A stretch of DNA of 64,000 nt, taken from NCBI GenBank assembly GCA_014728085.1, contig WJMF01000103.1, positions 34,661-98,660 of the forward strand, written 5' to 3'. Of the stretch, positions 17,018 through 26,019 are shown one piece after another (the stretch's first letter is position 1; every line of letters starts with the position of its first letter). The notes beneath the pieces were generated by a model. The model did no database searches, was not told where the DNA came from, and saw only the letters and a program-made list of their open reading frames with translations. A program made the translations under genes and the position numbers. Source of the DNA: Candidatus Zhuqueibacterota bacterium. Lineage in GTDB: Bacteria > Zhuqueibacterota > Zhuqueibacteria > Residuimicrobiales > Oceaniaggregativiventaceae.

Positions 17018-18427
17018 TTAGGTCATTAGTCGTGATCGGTTCTTCTTTATCCAACGGTGATATTTTTCAACATTTTTCTTGTCAGGATAAAAAACAGATT
17101 GCTGATCCGGCCACTCCTCAGAGCACGCTTTGAGCGAAGGATAGCAACCATATCCAACCGCAGCCAGCATGGCGGCACCGCGACTGGCAGGTTCTTCACA
17201 GCCGCTCCGGATCACCGGCACGCCGAGCATGTCGGCCTTGATCTGCAACCACAAGTCGCTTTTTGCGCCCCCACCTGTGGCCAAAACGTCTGCGGGCAGG
17301 GTGCGGTCGAACAAAAGCGCGATGAGCTCGACAAAATCCAGTGCCGTTGATTCAAGTACAGAGCGAACATAATGGCCGGGCGTATAGTCGCCCTGACCTT
17401 TACTAAACCGGTTCGTCTGATTTTGCCAAATAGCCACAAGACCATCGCACCCCGGCTCTACAGCCCCAGCAAGCTCGAACAGATCCTTAAACGATTGCTG
17501 TGGCATAACTGTTTTTAAATAATAATCAAGCGCTCTCGTGCCATTCTCCCTAAAAGCAAGTTGATAACAAGTCAAGCCATCTGTTGCCGGACCGGTATGA
17601 CAATTTTTCTTTGGCTGATAGCGGTCAAGATATCTAAAACAGGCAAGTACCGTACCCGTTGATTCGCTGCACCGATGATGATCCTTTACGCCGGCTCCAA
17701 TAGCAGCGATATGATGATCCAGTCCGCCGGCGATGAAGGGAATATTCCGGGGAATTCCCAGAGGGTTTGAGCGGGTTTTCCCTGTCATGGAACCGGGTTT
17801 TTTGACAACGCTCAGACTCTGTTTTTCGATGCCCAGGCAATCCAGAGCACGCTGCCACCAGGAGCATGATTTCAAATCCAGTAATCCGAGAAGAGAAGCG
17901 GTTCCGGCATCTCCCGCCCTTTCTCCGGTACACATAAAGGTAAAAAAATCGGACAAGGTCATAACACAATCTGCGCGATTCCATATGTCGGGTTCATTCT
18001 GTCTGAACCAGACCAGCTTGTTGAGACAAAATTGATGGCTGAACAGGCCCAGACCGGTTGTCATCAAAAAGTCACTTTTATTTACAAAACCCTCCAGCGT
18101 TCTATCCAGAACGGCGGCCCGGTCGTCAGGCCACAAAACAATCGGGGTCAGAGGATGCAGAGCCTTGTTTAACAGCACAAAACTGTTGGCTTGCGAAGCA
18201 TAAGATACAGCAACGATATCGTCCGAGCCTGAACCGGCTTGGTGACAAACCTCTGCGATGGCGCCATTAAGCAAAGATATAAACCGACTGACCTCCAGTT
18301 CACACCTGACGCCATCTATAGACGGATTTACGGCCACCCTTGTCAAGCCAACCAGCCGGCCATCCGGCATATAGAGAGCGGCCTTGAAATAGGTTGTACC
18401 AAGATCAATTCCGAGTATATAGGTCAT
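17018..18427 (-). CDS. FGGY-family carbohydrate kinase
   Basis: 469 residues, xylulokinase-like in layout. The ATP-site phosphate motif ILGIDLGTTYFKAALY opens the protein; the acidic catalytic segment is PFIAGGLDHHIAAIGAG and the adenosine motif is LATGGGAKSDLWLQIKADMLGVPV. Phosphorylates a sugar or polyol; which one is unknown. It lies 16 bases upstream of the symporter gene and likely acts on the imported compound or a product of it. Confidence 0.87.
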   Translation of the reverse strand: MTYILGIDLGTTYFKAALYMPDGRLVGLTRVAVNPSIDGVRCELEVSRFISLLNGAIAEVCHQAGSGSDDIVAVSYASQANSFVLLNKALHPLTPIVLWPDDRAAVLDRTLEGFVNKSDFLMTTGLGLFSHQFCLNKLVWFRQNEPDIWNRADCVMTLSDFFTFMCTGERAGDAGTASLLGLLDLKSCSWWQRALDCLGIEKQSLSVVKKPGSMTGKTRSNPLGIPRNIPFIAGGLDHHIAAIGAGVKDHHRCSESTGTVLACFRYLDRYQPKKNCHTGPATDGLTCYQLAFRENGTRALDYYLKTVMPQQSFKDLFELAGAVEPGCDGLVAIWQNQTNRFSKGQGDYTPGHYVRSVLESTALDFVELIALLFDRTLPADVLATGGGAKSDLWLQIKADMLGVPVIRSGCEEPASRGAAMLAAVGYGCYPSLKACSEEWPDQQSVFYPDKKNVEKYHRWIKKNRSRLMT

Positions 18428-18463
18428 TGCATCCGTTTTCCATAGATATTACCGCAAAAATGT

Positions 18464-19777
18464 TCATATTTTATTGAGAAGAGCCAACGTTTCCCGCACC
18501 AGGATCAGACCGCTGCGGTGGTCGAACAGCGCATTGGAAGCTTCATACCCGCCCCGTTCTGCCTCTGCCGCCGTAACGATATAGCCCTGCAATTCACCGT
18601 TGGCCAGCGATATGACAAAAGCATTGGCATGTTTTTGCTGTACGCTGAGGGCATACTCGACAAATATTTCTCCGGGCCAGCCGATAAAATTCCAGTCACC
18701 TATGGTGAAAACCTGAATCTCTGCGGGAAGACAGGTGCGAACCACCGCATCGAGTTTCTCTTCAGCCGCAGCACGACTCAGGGTCAGGGTTTCCTCGGCC
18801 CCGTAAAGATCGCACTCTGCTGTGCGGATTTCCCGACTGTCCGCAGCGGCATTTATCAAATCCTGCAACCGCTTTTGGCGATGGCTCAGGCGGCTTTTTG
18901 CTTCATCCGTCGCCATCATAGGTCGCGGTGGAAGATCGATAAAAGTTTGTCGGGTGGCCAGATTCAGCTGCCCGGTAAAATCGCTCTTCTTTACAGCCCC
19001 GATCACCGATTCAGCCAACAGAGTTCCCAGACGCCTCGCCTCTGCAAATGTATTCGATCTCGTCATATGACGCGGACTGGTATTGCCGCAAGGACCGGTA
19101 TAATATACAACAGCGCATTCTGCTCCCAGCGTCCTTTGCATTTCCGCTCTCGCCATTCCGGGAAAATCAGCACTAATCAGCCTCGAGTCCTGGTGTAAAA
19201 CCGTCGGGTGAATATTCACAACCAGCAAACAGGCAATATTTTTTTGTTTTTTTCTATCCCTGATCAGCAGGACCGGAACCTGGTGGTTGATTTCGCGGGC
19301 AGGATCATGCCTGTTGCTGCCGATGCCGCGGCTGTCGGCAAAAACGAGCCCGGCCACCGCCGGTTTTGCAGAAGAAATGGCTTTAACGGCTGTTCTGATC
19401 ATAGAATCGACGAGAAAATGACGATACCCGGTATCCGCATCGGGCACAACCGCATCGTCCGCAGTGCAGAGGCAATCAACCGTTACCGGCCCGGAGTGCG
19501 TGTGCGTGGCCGCGATCAAAATCGAATCCTCCCGAATTCCGGTCTGTCGGTGAATCTGTTGACGCGTTCCGAGGACAAGCGCCTTATCCACATAAATCAC
19601 ATCGAGCGAAATGAAAAGCAAGCCCCCGTCATGATCGCCAAGATAGAGCGCCGAACAGAGCAGAGGATCATGCACGCCCGTGCTCATACGCTCTGTATGC
19701 GGATACCCAAAAAGAAAAACGCTTTGCCGGGGCGTAATATCAGAGCAGGCAGCGCCGGCGGATAAAAAAACGCTCAT
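18464..19777 (-). CDS. Neutral/alkaline ceramidase-like hydrolase
   Basis: 437 residues resembling the N-terminal domain of neutral/alkaline non-lysosomal ceramidase (amidases that cut an N-acyl bond using zinc). Seen: AGAACSDITPRQSVFLFGYP at the start and the metal motif AATHTHSGPVT, plus VVNIHPTVL. It has no signal peptide and is shorter than true ceramidases, so it is likely a cytoplasmic relative acting on a small molecule, for example an N-acylated or lactone-like sugar derivative. That is inference from its place one base after the NagB-like gene in a sugar operon. Confidence 0.75.
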   Translation of the reverse strand: MSVFLSAGAACSDITPRQSVFLFGYPHTERMSTGVHDPLLCSALYLGDHDGGLLFISLDVIYVDKALVLGTRQQIHRQTGIREDSILIAATHTHSGPVTVDCLCTADDAVVPDADTGYRHFLVDSMIRTAVKAISSAKPAVAGLVFADSRGIGSNRHDPAREINHQVPVLLIRDRKKQKNIACLLVVNIHPTVLHQDSRLISADFPGMARAEMQRTLGAECAVVYYTGPCGNTSPRHMTRSNTFAEARRLGTLLAESVIGAVKKSDFTGQLNLATRQTFIDLPPRPMMATDEAKSRLSHRQKRLQDLINAAADSREIRTAECDLYGAEETLTLSRAAAEEKLDAVVRTCLPAEIQVFTIGDWNFIGWPGEIFVEYALSVQQKHANAFVISLANGELQGYIVTAAEAERGGYEASNALFDHRSGLILVRETLALLNKI

Positions 19778-19778
19778 A

Positions 19779-20711
19779 TTAATATTCCTTGTCCCAGTCC
19801 GGTTCGATATTTTCCGCGATTTCTTCCGAGATATAGAAATCGGTTCGCAATCGCTGATGAATCGAGGTAGGCAGCAGAGGTGTAACCGGTCCGTGAGCCA
19901 CCAGTCGTGTCATCAGGCGTTGCCAGGCCGTACCGGTGCCGTGAACCGTAATCGAATTGATATCCATTCGGTTCTTCGCGGCAATGACTTCTTTGGGGCC
20001 AATTGTCGCTGCTTTTGGCGGTATCAGTGCAATATCGCCGCTTTTACCAAAACTTCCGTGCAGGGAATTCTGCGCAAGGGTAAAAGGACTGAGAGTAACA
20101 ATTCGGGATCCCATCTGCATCCATTCCTGCAACGGCGCCTGGAATTCAGGAGCATCCGGTTCGATAAATGCGAGGTGTCCCGTCCAACCGGGTCCGCTAT
20201 AGCACATATCGGCACCGCCCAACTCTTCAATCATATCACCATAATGTGCGAGATTTTTATTGTCCGGTGCGATGAACTGTTCTTCCGGTGGTCGTAAATC
20301 GGGATCGATACGACTAAAAAAGTTTTTTTTCATGGCATGCAGGAATCCCTGAGGCCAGGACTCGGGTGCAATGTGTCCGTTTTCGTCGGCATATTCATCC
20401 ATCGCGAACGCATACAAGTGTTTACAGGAAAGGCGAAATGTGTTGATCAAATGCGCCACATGCCTGTATGAAGAAACCGGGTTGGGTAAAATGAAGACAA
20501 CGTTGCGGCCTTGATCTGCAGCGCTCTTGATACGATAAAACATATCGGTGATGAATATCATCTCAATATCCGCTGCTTTTCTTACATGAATAACAAAATC
20601 GGGATTGGGATGTTTGTCGATATCCTCTTTTTTAATTCTGCGCACCCGCTCCAGAACCGCTTTATCGCGAAACGGAACACAGTGGGAAGGATTGTATTCA
20701 AATTCTGCCAT
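19779..20711 (-). CDS. Glucosamine-6-phosphate deaminase-like protein
   Basis: 310 residues of the NagB/6-phosphogluconolactonase fold. It carries YAFAMDEYADENG (NagB: LDEY) and GPGWTGHLAFIEP (NagB: GxGxDGHIAFNEP), but the Asp of DGH is Thr and Asn is Ile, so the active site is altered and the reaction may differ from deamination of GlcN6P. About 40-50 residues longer than E. coli NagB. ATG 20711 with GGAG six bases upstream is preferred to the ATG four codons earlier. With nagA in the same operon, an amino-sugar-phosphate substrate is plausible. Confidence 0.75.
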   Translation of the reverse strand: MAEFEYNPSHCVPFRDKAVLERVRRIKKEDIDKHPNPDFVIHVRKAADIEMIFITDMFYRIKSAADQGRNVVFILPNPVSSYRHVAHLINTFRLSCKHLYAFAMDEYADENGHIAPESWPQGFLHAMKKNFFSRIDPDLRPPEEQFIAPDNKNLAHYGDMIEELGGADMCYSGPGWTGHLAFIEPDAPEFQAPLQEWMQMGSRIVTLSPFTLAQNSLHGSFGKSGDIALIPPKAATIGPKEVIAAKNRMDINSITVHGTGTAWQRLMTRLVAHGPVTPLLPTSIHQRLRTDFYISEEIAENIEPDWDKEY

Positions 20712-20763
20712 TATTCTCTCCATTTCTTCAGCTTTACGCCATAAAAGGCAAATCCGGGCCTGA

Positions 20764-21912
20764 TTATTCGTTCAACATATTGACCGTTTTTTGATGTTTG
20801 TGCGATGCAAGTGCGGCTGTAAACAGACGATGGCCGAGATTGGTTTCTTCAGGTGTAACGCAGGTTGCAAACAACTTTTCGGGACTGCCGTGCTGCAACT
20901 CGTTGACAAAGGCGGCCCACATCTGCAGCCAGGCATCTGTAAAGCCAAATTCAAAAATGGAACCGGTGATGGTTTTATAGGCAGTTTCGAACCCCGTGTC
21001 CATGTTTTGCCAATTCTGATCACCACCCCGATAATGCAGAATCTGCAGCGTTTTCGGATATTTGGTGCTGAATCTGAGACTTGTTTTTGTCCCCCAAACA
21101 TCCAGGTACCAGGTATTCTTGTGCCCCGGAGCGATACGATGCATTTTGAGCGTCATGGGAAACAGAGTACCGTTTTTATCTGTTGTTTCGCAAAAAAGCG
21201 TGGCATTGTCCCAGGTTTCGCAGGCAACCGGGTTGCCCGCCGCATCGGGTCGATGCGTAACAATATCGGATAAAACAGCGCGGAGATTGGCAACCCGCCA
21301 TCCGGCGCGAAAAGGGACATGGCACACGTGCATCCCCAGATCCCCCATGCAACCGTATTCGCCGTTGTAGCGGATCATCCGTTTCCAGTTGATCGGCTTT
21401 TTCGGATCAAGGTCGCTGGAATGCAAAAATCCCGCACTGACCTCGAGTAGTCGGCCCAGTTGATCCTCTTCAATATAGCTGCAAAGTTTTTGTACAGCCG
21501 GGAAAAAAGGAAACTGGGATGTACAGCGAACAAAAACCTGTGGATGTTCAGATGCGGTTTTAAGGATGGCGCGATTGGCACCGAGATCGATTCCAAAGGG
21601 CTTTTCACCCATGATGTGCTTACCCGCTCTGATGGCGGCACAATAGATCTCTTCATGAAGATGGTGAGGAACAGCGATAAAGACCGCTTCGACCTGATCA
21701 TTTTGCAGCAATTTCTGATAATCCGTGGTTTTTTGTTCAATGCCGCTGCATGACTGTTGAAACCAGGAAAAAGCATCGGGGTTACGGTCACAGATGGCTA
21801 TGATCTCCGGTTTAATATCGAATGCTGAAAGATGACACCAGCGAGCGACACTGCTGGCAAACTCTCTGCCCATCAGGCCCAGACCGATGATTCCAAATCG
21901 CATGATTTTCAT
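20764..21912 (-). CDS. Gfo/Idh-type sugar dehydrogenase (B)
   Basis: 382-residue NAD(P)-dependent dehydrogenase. RFGIIGLGLMGREFASS is the nucleotide motif, EAVFIAVPHHLHEEI and GKHIMGEKPFGID give the catalytic EKP lysine, and GDLGMHVCHVPF supplies the domain-2 histidine. The track's TTG start is replaced by ATG 21912, which is one base after the aminotransferase stop with GGGAT upstream. The protein is not close to dehydrogenase A of the same cluster, so the pathway may include two separate oxidations or an oxidation-reduction pair. Confidence 0.85.
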   Translation of the reverse strand: MKIMRFGIIGLGLMGREFASSVARWCHLSAFDIKPEIIAICDRNPDAFSWFQQSCSGIEQKTTDYQKLLQNDQVEAVFIAVPHHLHEEIYCAAIRAGKHIMGEKPFGIDLGANRAILKTASEHPQVFVRCTSQFPFFPAVQKLCSYIEEDQLGRLLEVSAGFLHSSDLDPKKPINWKRMIRYNGEYGCMGDLGMHVCHVPFRAGWRVANLRAVLSDIVTHRPDAAGNPVACETWDNATLFCETTDKNGTLFPMTLKMHRIAPGHKNTWYLDVWGTKTSLRFSTKYPKTLQILHYRGGDQNWQNMDTGFETAYKTITGSIFEFGFTDAWLQMWAAFVNELQHGSPEKLFATCVTPEETNLGHRLFTAALASHKHQKTVNMLNE

Positions 21913-21913
21913 A

Positions 21914-23281
21914 TCAATATCCCAATTCTCGTTCAACGTTTGTTATGGCGTCCTCAATGATATCCATTCCAAGCGCCGCATACTTTTCATTCATAATCAA
22001 TGGCGGGGACATGCGCAAAATATGACCGGCGGGTATCCATGCCAGCCCGTTTTGAAAGGCATATTGATACACCAGCTTACCCGCCTTGTCAAAGGGCTCT
22101 TTACTCTTCTTGTCCTTTACCAGTTCTATACCGAGGAGAAATCCTTTTCCCTTGACATCCCCGATAATAGCGTGGTCGGCCTGCATTTTTTTCATGCGCC
22201 GCATAAAATATCTGCCCACACATCTTACATTTTCAAGAATATTCTCCTCTTCGATAACCTGAAGTGAAGCCAGGGCCGCGGCACAGGCCATGGGATTGCC
22301 ACCATAACTTGAAGAAGCTGAAATTTTATCCAGAGCGTCGGCATATTCTTTTTTGACAATCATTGCGGTTACCGGAAAGCCATTGCCAAAGGATTTGCCA
22401 AAGGTTACAATATCGGGCACGGTCTTCCAGTGATCGAGACAGAGCCACTCTCCCGTCCGCCCCATGCCCGCCAGAATTTCATCATCAAAAAGCAAAACAC
22501 CCTCTTCATGGCAGAGCCGGGATAATTTTGGGAAAAAATCATCCGGCGGGAAAATGGATCCCGCCCACCCCTGGGCCGGTTCGAGAACAAAGGCTGCCAC
22601 ATTACCGACAGTGCCCTCGCGGATAAAGGTTTTATAAAAATCGATAAAAGCGTCCGTATCAATAGTACCATCCGATTTACAAAACAGAGGTCTGTAGGGA
22701 TCCGGTCGCGGTACCATATAAAATCCGGGTACCCGGCTCGGACCATAGCTCAGGACGTCTCCTCTTGTCATGCGGGCACAGCTTACCGCCCCCATGGATT
22801 TGCCATGAAAATCCTGATAGCAGGAGATGAATTCATGTTTGCCGCTGATTGCCCGTGCGGCCCTCAGGCCGGCCTCAACCGCGGACGCGCCGTCGCTGTA
22901 AAACTGCATGGCATGAAGATTTTCCGGCAGAATGGTGGCCAATTTTTCCACCAGGGCCGCTTTGACCGGCGTCGTAAAATCGTGGCAGTTCATCAAACGC
23001 TCGGCCCAATGTGCGATGGCGGCGGCGATACGCGGATGACCGTGACCGAGGGAAGCAACATAAATACCCGATGAAAAGTCAAGATAGGTGTTGCCGTCGA
23101 CATCGGTAATGGTGATGCCGTAGCCCTTATCAAAACAAACCGGAAAAAGCTTAACCTGGGAAGAGAGACCGCGAAAATAACGCGATGTGTTTGCATGCAT
23201 GGCCTTCGATTTCGGCCCGGGTGGGGGAACAACAATTTTTGGAATCTCCTGACTATTTTTCTGCCACCACGCTTTTGACAT
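21914..23281 (-). CDS. Class III (PLP) aminotransferase
   Basis: 455 residues of the ornithine/GABA aminotransferase class. YGITITDVDGNTYLDFSSGI, GHGHPRI, the PLP-aspartate segment LFDDEILAGMGRTG and the Schiff-base lysine in IVTFGKSFGNGFP are present. The N-terminal PPPGPKSKAM is shared with glutamate-semialdehyde and dialkylglycine-type enzymes. AAGGAG precedes the ATG. In this cluster it probably moves an amino group to or from a keto-sugar or amino acid released from the substrate; the partner is unknown. Confidence 0.85.
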   Translation of the reverse strand: MSKAWWQKNSQEIPKIVVPPPGPKSKAMHANTSRYFRGLSSQVKLFPVCFDKGYGITITDVDGNTYLDFSSGIYVASLGHGHPRIAAAIAHWAERLMNCHDFTTPVKAALVEKLATILPENLHAMQFYSDGASAVEAGLRAARAISGKHEFISCYQDFHGKSMGAVSCARMTRGDVLSYGPSRVPGFYMVPRPDPYRPLFCKSDGTIDTDAFIDFYKTFIREGTVGNVAAFVLEPAQGWAGSIFPPDDFFPKLSRLCHEEGVLLFDDEILAGMGRTGEWLCLDHWKTVPDIVTFGKSFGNGFPVTAMIVKKEYADALDKISASSSYGGNPMACAAALASLQVIEEENILENVRCVGRYFMRRMKKMQADHAIIGDVKGKGFLLGIELVKDKKSKEPFDKAGKLVYQYAFQNGLAWIPAGHILRMSPPLIMNEKYAALGMDIIEDAITNVERELGY

Positions 23282-23305
23282 GAAATATCTCCTTTCAAAA
23301 ACACC

Positions 23306-23797
23306 CTACGCTTCTGACGTTCTGCCTATAGGAATACGATCATCCTGAAATATGTTGTCATCGACGATACAGGGCTGCGAGAGTTCGAGGATCATTGCCG
23401 GACCCTGAATTGCGGTAAAGCGGTGATAAATGCCCGAATCGATGCGCTGTACATCCCCTGCCTGCATCACAAAGTGTTTGTCTCCATAGTCAACCCTTAT
23501 CCTCCCCTTGACGATATAATACGTTTCGACCTTATTGGCATGTTTGTGCATCGGACAGGTTTGGCCATCAAAGACAAACAGGTACTTGCCGCCATAGCCG
23601 GCGTTGATTTCATTGGCGATCCAGTATTCAACAAGCCCGTAACGGAGAAATTCACCCAGACCAAAATCAAGAACCAGGGGTTCAACCGCCGGCAGGGCTA
23701 TATCCCACTCTGCAATCTGCTTGTGGAATGCTTCAAGATAAGGTTTGGCCTGGTCCGGGCTGAGAGAGATATCCAGTCCCTTTTTCAATTGATCCAT
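23306..23797 (-). CDS. Cupin protein, D-lyxose isomerase-like
   Basis: 163 residues. The cupin metal motif is HKHANKVETYY (H-x-H-x3-K-x-E), with GDVQRIDSGIYHRF as the second half. This arrangement, including CPMHKHANK, resembles D-lyxose ketol-isomerases, which interconvert an aldose and ketose with a divalent metal. The true substrate may be another sugar. It sits 24 bases upstream of the aminotransferase gene and 6 bases after nagA. Confidence 0.7.
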   Translation of the reverse strand: MDQLKKGLDISLSPDQAKPYLEAFHKQIAEWDIALPAVEPLVLDFGLGEFLRYGLVEYWIANEINAGYGGKYLFVFDGQTCPMHKHANKVETYYIVKGRIRVDYGDKHFVMQAGDVQRIDSGIYHRFTAIQGPAMILELSQPCIVDDNIFQDDRIPIGRTSEA

Positions 23798-23803
23798 AAT
23801 TCG

Positions 23804-24967
23804 TTATCCCTTGAAAAACACCAAAGCGCCATCGATAAAAGTCGCCAGGCAATTACCCAGCTGGTCAAGAACGGCAATGTCCGCGCATTTCCCGGTTTCA
23901 AGACTACCCAGTTCGCTATCGAGTTGCAAGACTTTTGCCGCATTCAGAGAAGTAAAACGACTGGCGAGAGCCGGAGAGATACCACAGGACAGGAGATTAA
24001 CAAAGGCCTTGTTCATGGTCAATGTGCTGCCGGCAAGCCGGTTGTCCTGTTCGAGCCGAGCCACGCCATCGACCAAATGGTAGCGGCTGCCATCAGCAAA
24101 GTCAAAACGTCCCGACTCCAGTCCGGCACCGCACAGGCTGTCAGTGATGGCGATAAACCGGTCAGGTTCCAGTACCCGGCCGGCGATGATGATCCATTCT
24201 CTGGCGACGTGTTGCAGATCGCAGATGATTTCGCAACAAAGCTGGTCGCTAGCCAAAATGTGTTCGATCAAACCGGATTCGAGCACACCGGGTTCCGCCT
24301 CGCCCGAGAGCGGAAAAGCATTAAACAGGTGCGTCACATAGGACAAGCCGGCGTTGATATAATCATCAAGTGAATCGGCCGCGGCAATGGAATGGCCCAG
24401 CGAGACCACCACGCCGTTTTGCTTTAACAGGGCGATCAAGCCGGCTCCGTTTTCCAATTCAGGCGACAACGTCATCAGCTTGAGTACATCACCCAGCTCG
24501 TCAACAAGATGTTTTGCCTCCTGCAGATTCACCGGGCGCCGCGTTTCTTCTGCAATAGCACCGGCCGCTTCAGGATTGAGAAATGGTCCCTCAAGATGCA
24601 GCCCCAAAATCCTGGCGCCGCTGTTGGCGGTTTTTGCAGCAGCCGTTCTGGCCTGGCGGCCGCTTTCGATGAATTCCTCGTCAGTCATGGCTGTTGCAGT
24701 GGGGAGAAAAGAGGTCGTTCCGAAACAGGGTTGAGCCAGAGCAATCTCTTCTATTGCCGATGCTTCGCCGACGTTAAATTGTAAAAGACCATGCAGATGA
24801 GGATCGATGAATCCGGGTAAAATCCAGGCATCGCCAAAATCGTAATCTATGGAATAATTTGTAACGCCGGGTATAATCTCTGCAATTTTCCCTTCCTCAA
24901 GAATCAGTAAACCGTTGATGACGGCATCCGGTGCAACGATTTTATTTCCGCGAATCGTATAGGCCAT
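23804..24967 (-). CDS. nagA: N-acetylglucosamine-6-phosphate deacetylase
   Basis: 387-residue amidohydrolase that removes acetate from GlcNAc-6-phosphate or a related N-acyl sugar phosphate. The metal and substrate residues are visible: HLHG (His57, His59), HLEGPF (Glu126), LGHS (His192), THLFNAF (His213) and the catalytic Asp276 in ITDSL. NagA's usual DGIH substrate motif reads DLQH here, so specificity may have shifted. First gene of the sugar operon, directly downstream of a promoter with a palindrome. ATG 24967 is preceded by GAGGT at rather long spacing. Confidence 0.85.
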   Translation of the reverse strand: MAYTIRGNKIVAPDAVINGLLILEEGKIAEIIPGVTNYSIDYDFGDAWILPGFIDPHLHGLLQFNVGEASAIEEIALAQPCFGTTSFLPTATAMTDEEFIESGRQARTAAAKTANSGARILGLHLEGPFLNPEAAGAIAEETRRPVNLQEAKHLVDELGDVLKLMTLSPELENGAGLIALLKQNGVVVSLGHSIAAADSLDDYINAGLSYVTHLFNAFPLSGEAEPGVLESGLIEHILASDQLCCEIICDLQHVAREWIIIAGRVLEPDRFIAITDSLCGAGLESGRFDFADGSRYHLVDGVARLEQDNRLAGSTLTMNKAFVNLLSCGISPALASRFTSLNAAKVLQLDSELGSLETGKCADIAVLDQLGNCLATFIDGALVFFKG

Positions 24968-25004
24968 TATTGGTGTCTACCTCTATGGAAATAACAAAAC
25001 CTGG

Positions 25005-25025
25005 ATATATTGCATAGCAATATAT
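25005..25025. promoter_or_regulatory. Palindrome over the sugar-operon promoter (candidate operator)
   Basis: Perfect nine-base arms ATATATTGC / GCAATATAT around ATA. It overlaps the -10 box and expected start of the nagA promoter, a position typical of repressor sites. No sugar-type regulator (LacI, GntR, ROK, DeoR) is encoded in the window, so the binding protein must lie elsewhere. Confidence 0.55.
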
Positions 25026-25047
25026 AATAATCTGCAATAAAATGCAA
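25019..25047 (-). promoter_or_regulatory. Probable promoter of the sugar operon
   Basis: On the minus strand TTGCAT and TATATT are 17 bases apart. The predicted start is near 25012, leaving a leader of about 45 bases before nagA. Confidence 0.55.
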
Positions 25048-25329
25048 AACAATGAATCAATATTGACTGCAAAGGACACGTTTTGTAGAGAGAGACAATT
25101 CCTTTGCTTACATTAACGTTACTTGACCGGATCAGGTGGTTTTTCTTCTCTCTTTTGCAGCTCTACCTGAACGTTTGTTCATGACCCAATTCGATCGCCC
25201 TGAATCTATGTCCGGCGATGCATGTGCATAAGAACATCCGGGAAACTCGTTCAAATTAAAATTCCATTCTTCGCATTTCTTCATGGTCTTTGTGGTTTAA
25301 GAAAGTAAAAAGAGCCGGGGAAAAACACC

Positions 25330-25390
25330 TTGATTGTTTGCATAATTATGATATATTAAACATTCAAACATTTTATTAAATTAGTTGAAT
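25330..25390 (+). promoter_or_regulatory. Promoter and possible operator of the TetR-efflux operon
   Basis: TTGATT (25330-25335), 16-base spacer, then TGaTATATT (extended -10, box 25352-25357). Just downstream is an inverted repeat ATTCAA (25362-25367) / TTGAAT (25385-25390) with 17 bases between, which would suit autorepression by the TetR protein. Confidence 0.5.
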
Positions 25391-25400
25391 ATTTTTCAAA

Positions 25401-26003
25401 ATGACAAAATCCGAAGAAAAGAGAGAGCAAATTCTCGATGCAGCCATGCACTGTTTGGCCAAATATGGCATGTTAAAATCGACCTTGGATGATATTGCAA
25501 AGCTCATGGGGTTAAAAAAGGCTGCACTCTATTATTATTATAAAAACAAGGAAGCAATCTTTCATGATGCACTGGAACGGGAAGCCAATCGATATTATGA
25601 AGAGGTGCAGAAAAAAATCATTCCCCAAATGACTGCCTCCGAGAAACTGGTCATTTCTGTCGGATTCTATTATGACTATTTTGCCAGCCGGGCTGATATT
25701 CTCGAATTGAATACGCAGGCAATGATCGACAATCATACGCTCATTCAGGCGATTTACAAACAGAATTGCAAAGAAAATCGCAGTTATTTCGCTCATCTGA
25801 TAAAAGAGGGTATAAAATCGGGCGAATTTCGCGGGATGAACACAGAAAAAGCCGCAGAGGCTCTGCGCCTTATCCTCGAAACGCAACGGCTGGAAAAATT
25901 CAGACAGGCTTTTGAACAAAAGCAAAAAGAACCAGACTATAAACAACTTAAAAAGGATTCTTTATTTATCCTTGATATTTTTATAAACGGTATAAAAAAA
26001 TGA
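25401..26003 (+). CDS. TetR-family regulator of efflux pump 2
   Basis: 200 residues. The N-terminal helix-turn-helix is typical: REQILDAAMHCLAKYGMLKSTLDDIAKLMGLKKAALYYYYKNKEAIF. The C-terminal ligand domain has the usual lack of similarity. It is the first gene of the operon with TolC, adaptor and RND genes, 16 bases apart from tolC, so it most likely represses the pump and responds to its substrate. I see no clear ribosome site before the ATG. Confidence 0.88.
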   Translation: MTKSEEKREQILDAAMHCLAKYGMLKSTLDDIAKLMGLKKAALYYYYKNKEAIFHDALEREANRYYEEVQKKIIPQMTASEKLVISVGFYYDYFASRADILELNTQAMIDNHTLIQAIYKQNCKENRSYFAHLIKEGIKSGEFRGMNTEKAAEALRLILETQRLEKFRQAFEQKQKEPDYKQLKKDSLFILDIFINGIKK

Positions 26004-26019
26004 AAGATGAGCAGATCAT

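Larger units (their letters stand above)
24968..25400. other. Divergent intergenic region, nagA / tetR
   Basis: 433 bases between the starts of the sugar operon and the efflux pump 2 operon. The two ends hold the promoters listed separately; the middle (about 25050-25325) has no supported gene or RNA that I can recognise. Confidence 0.6.
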
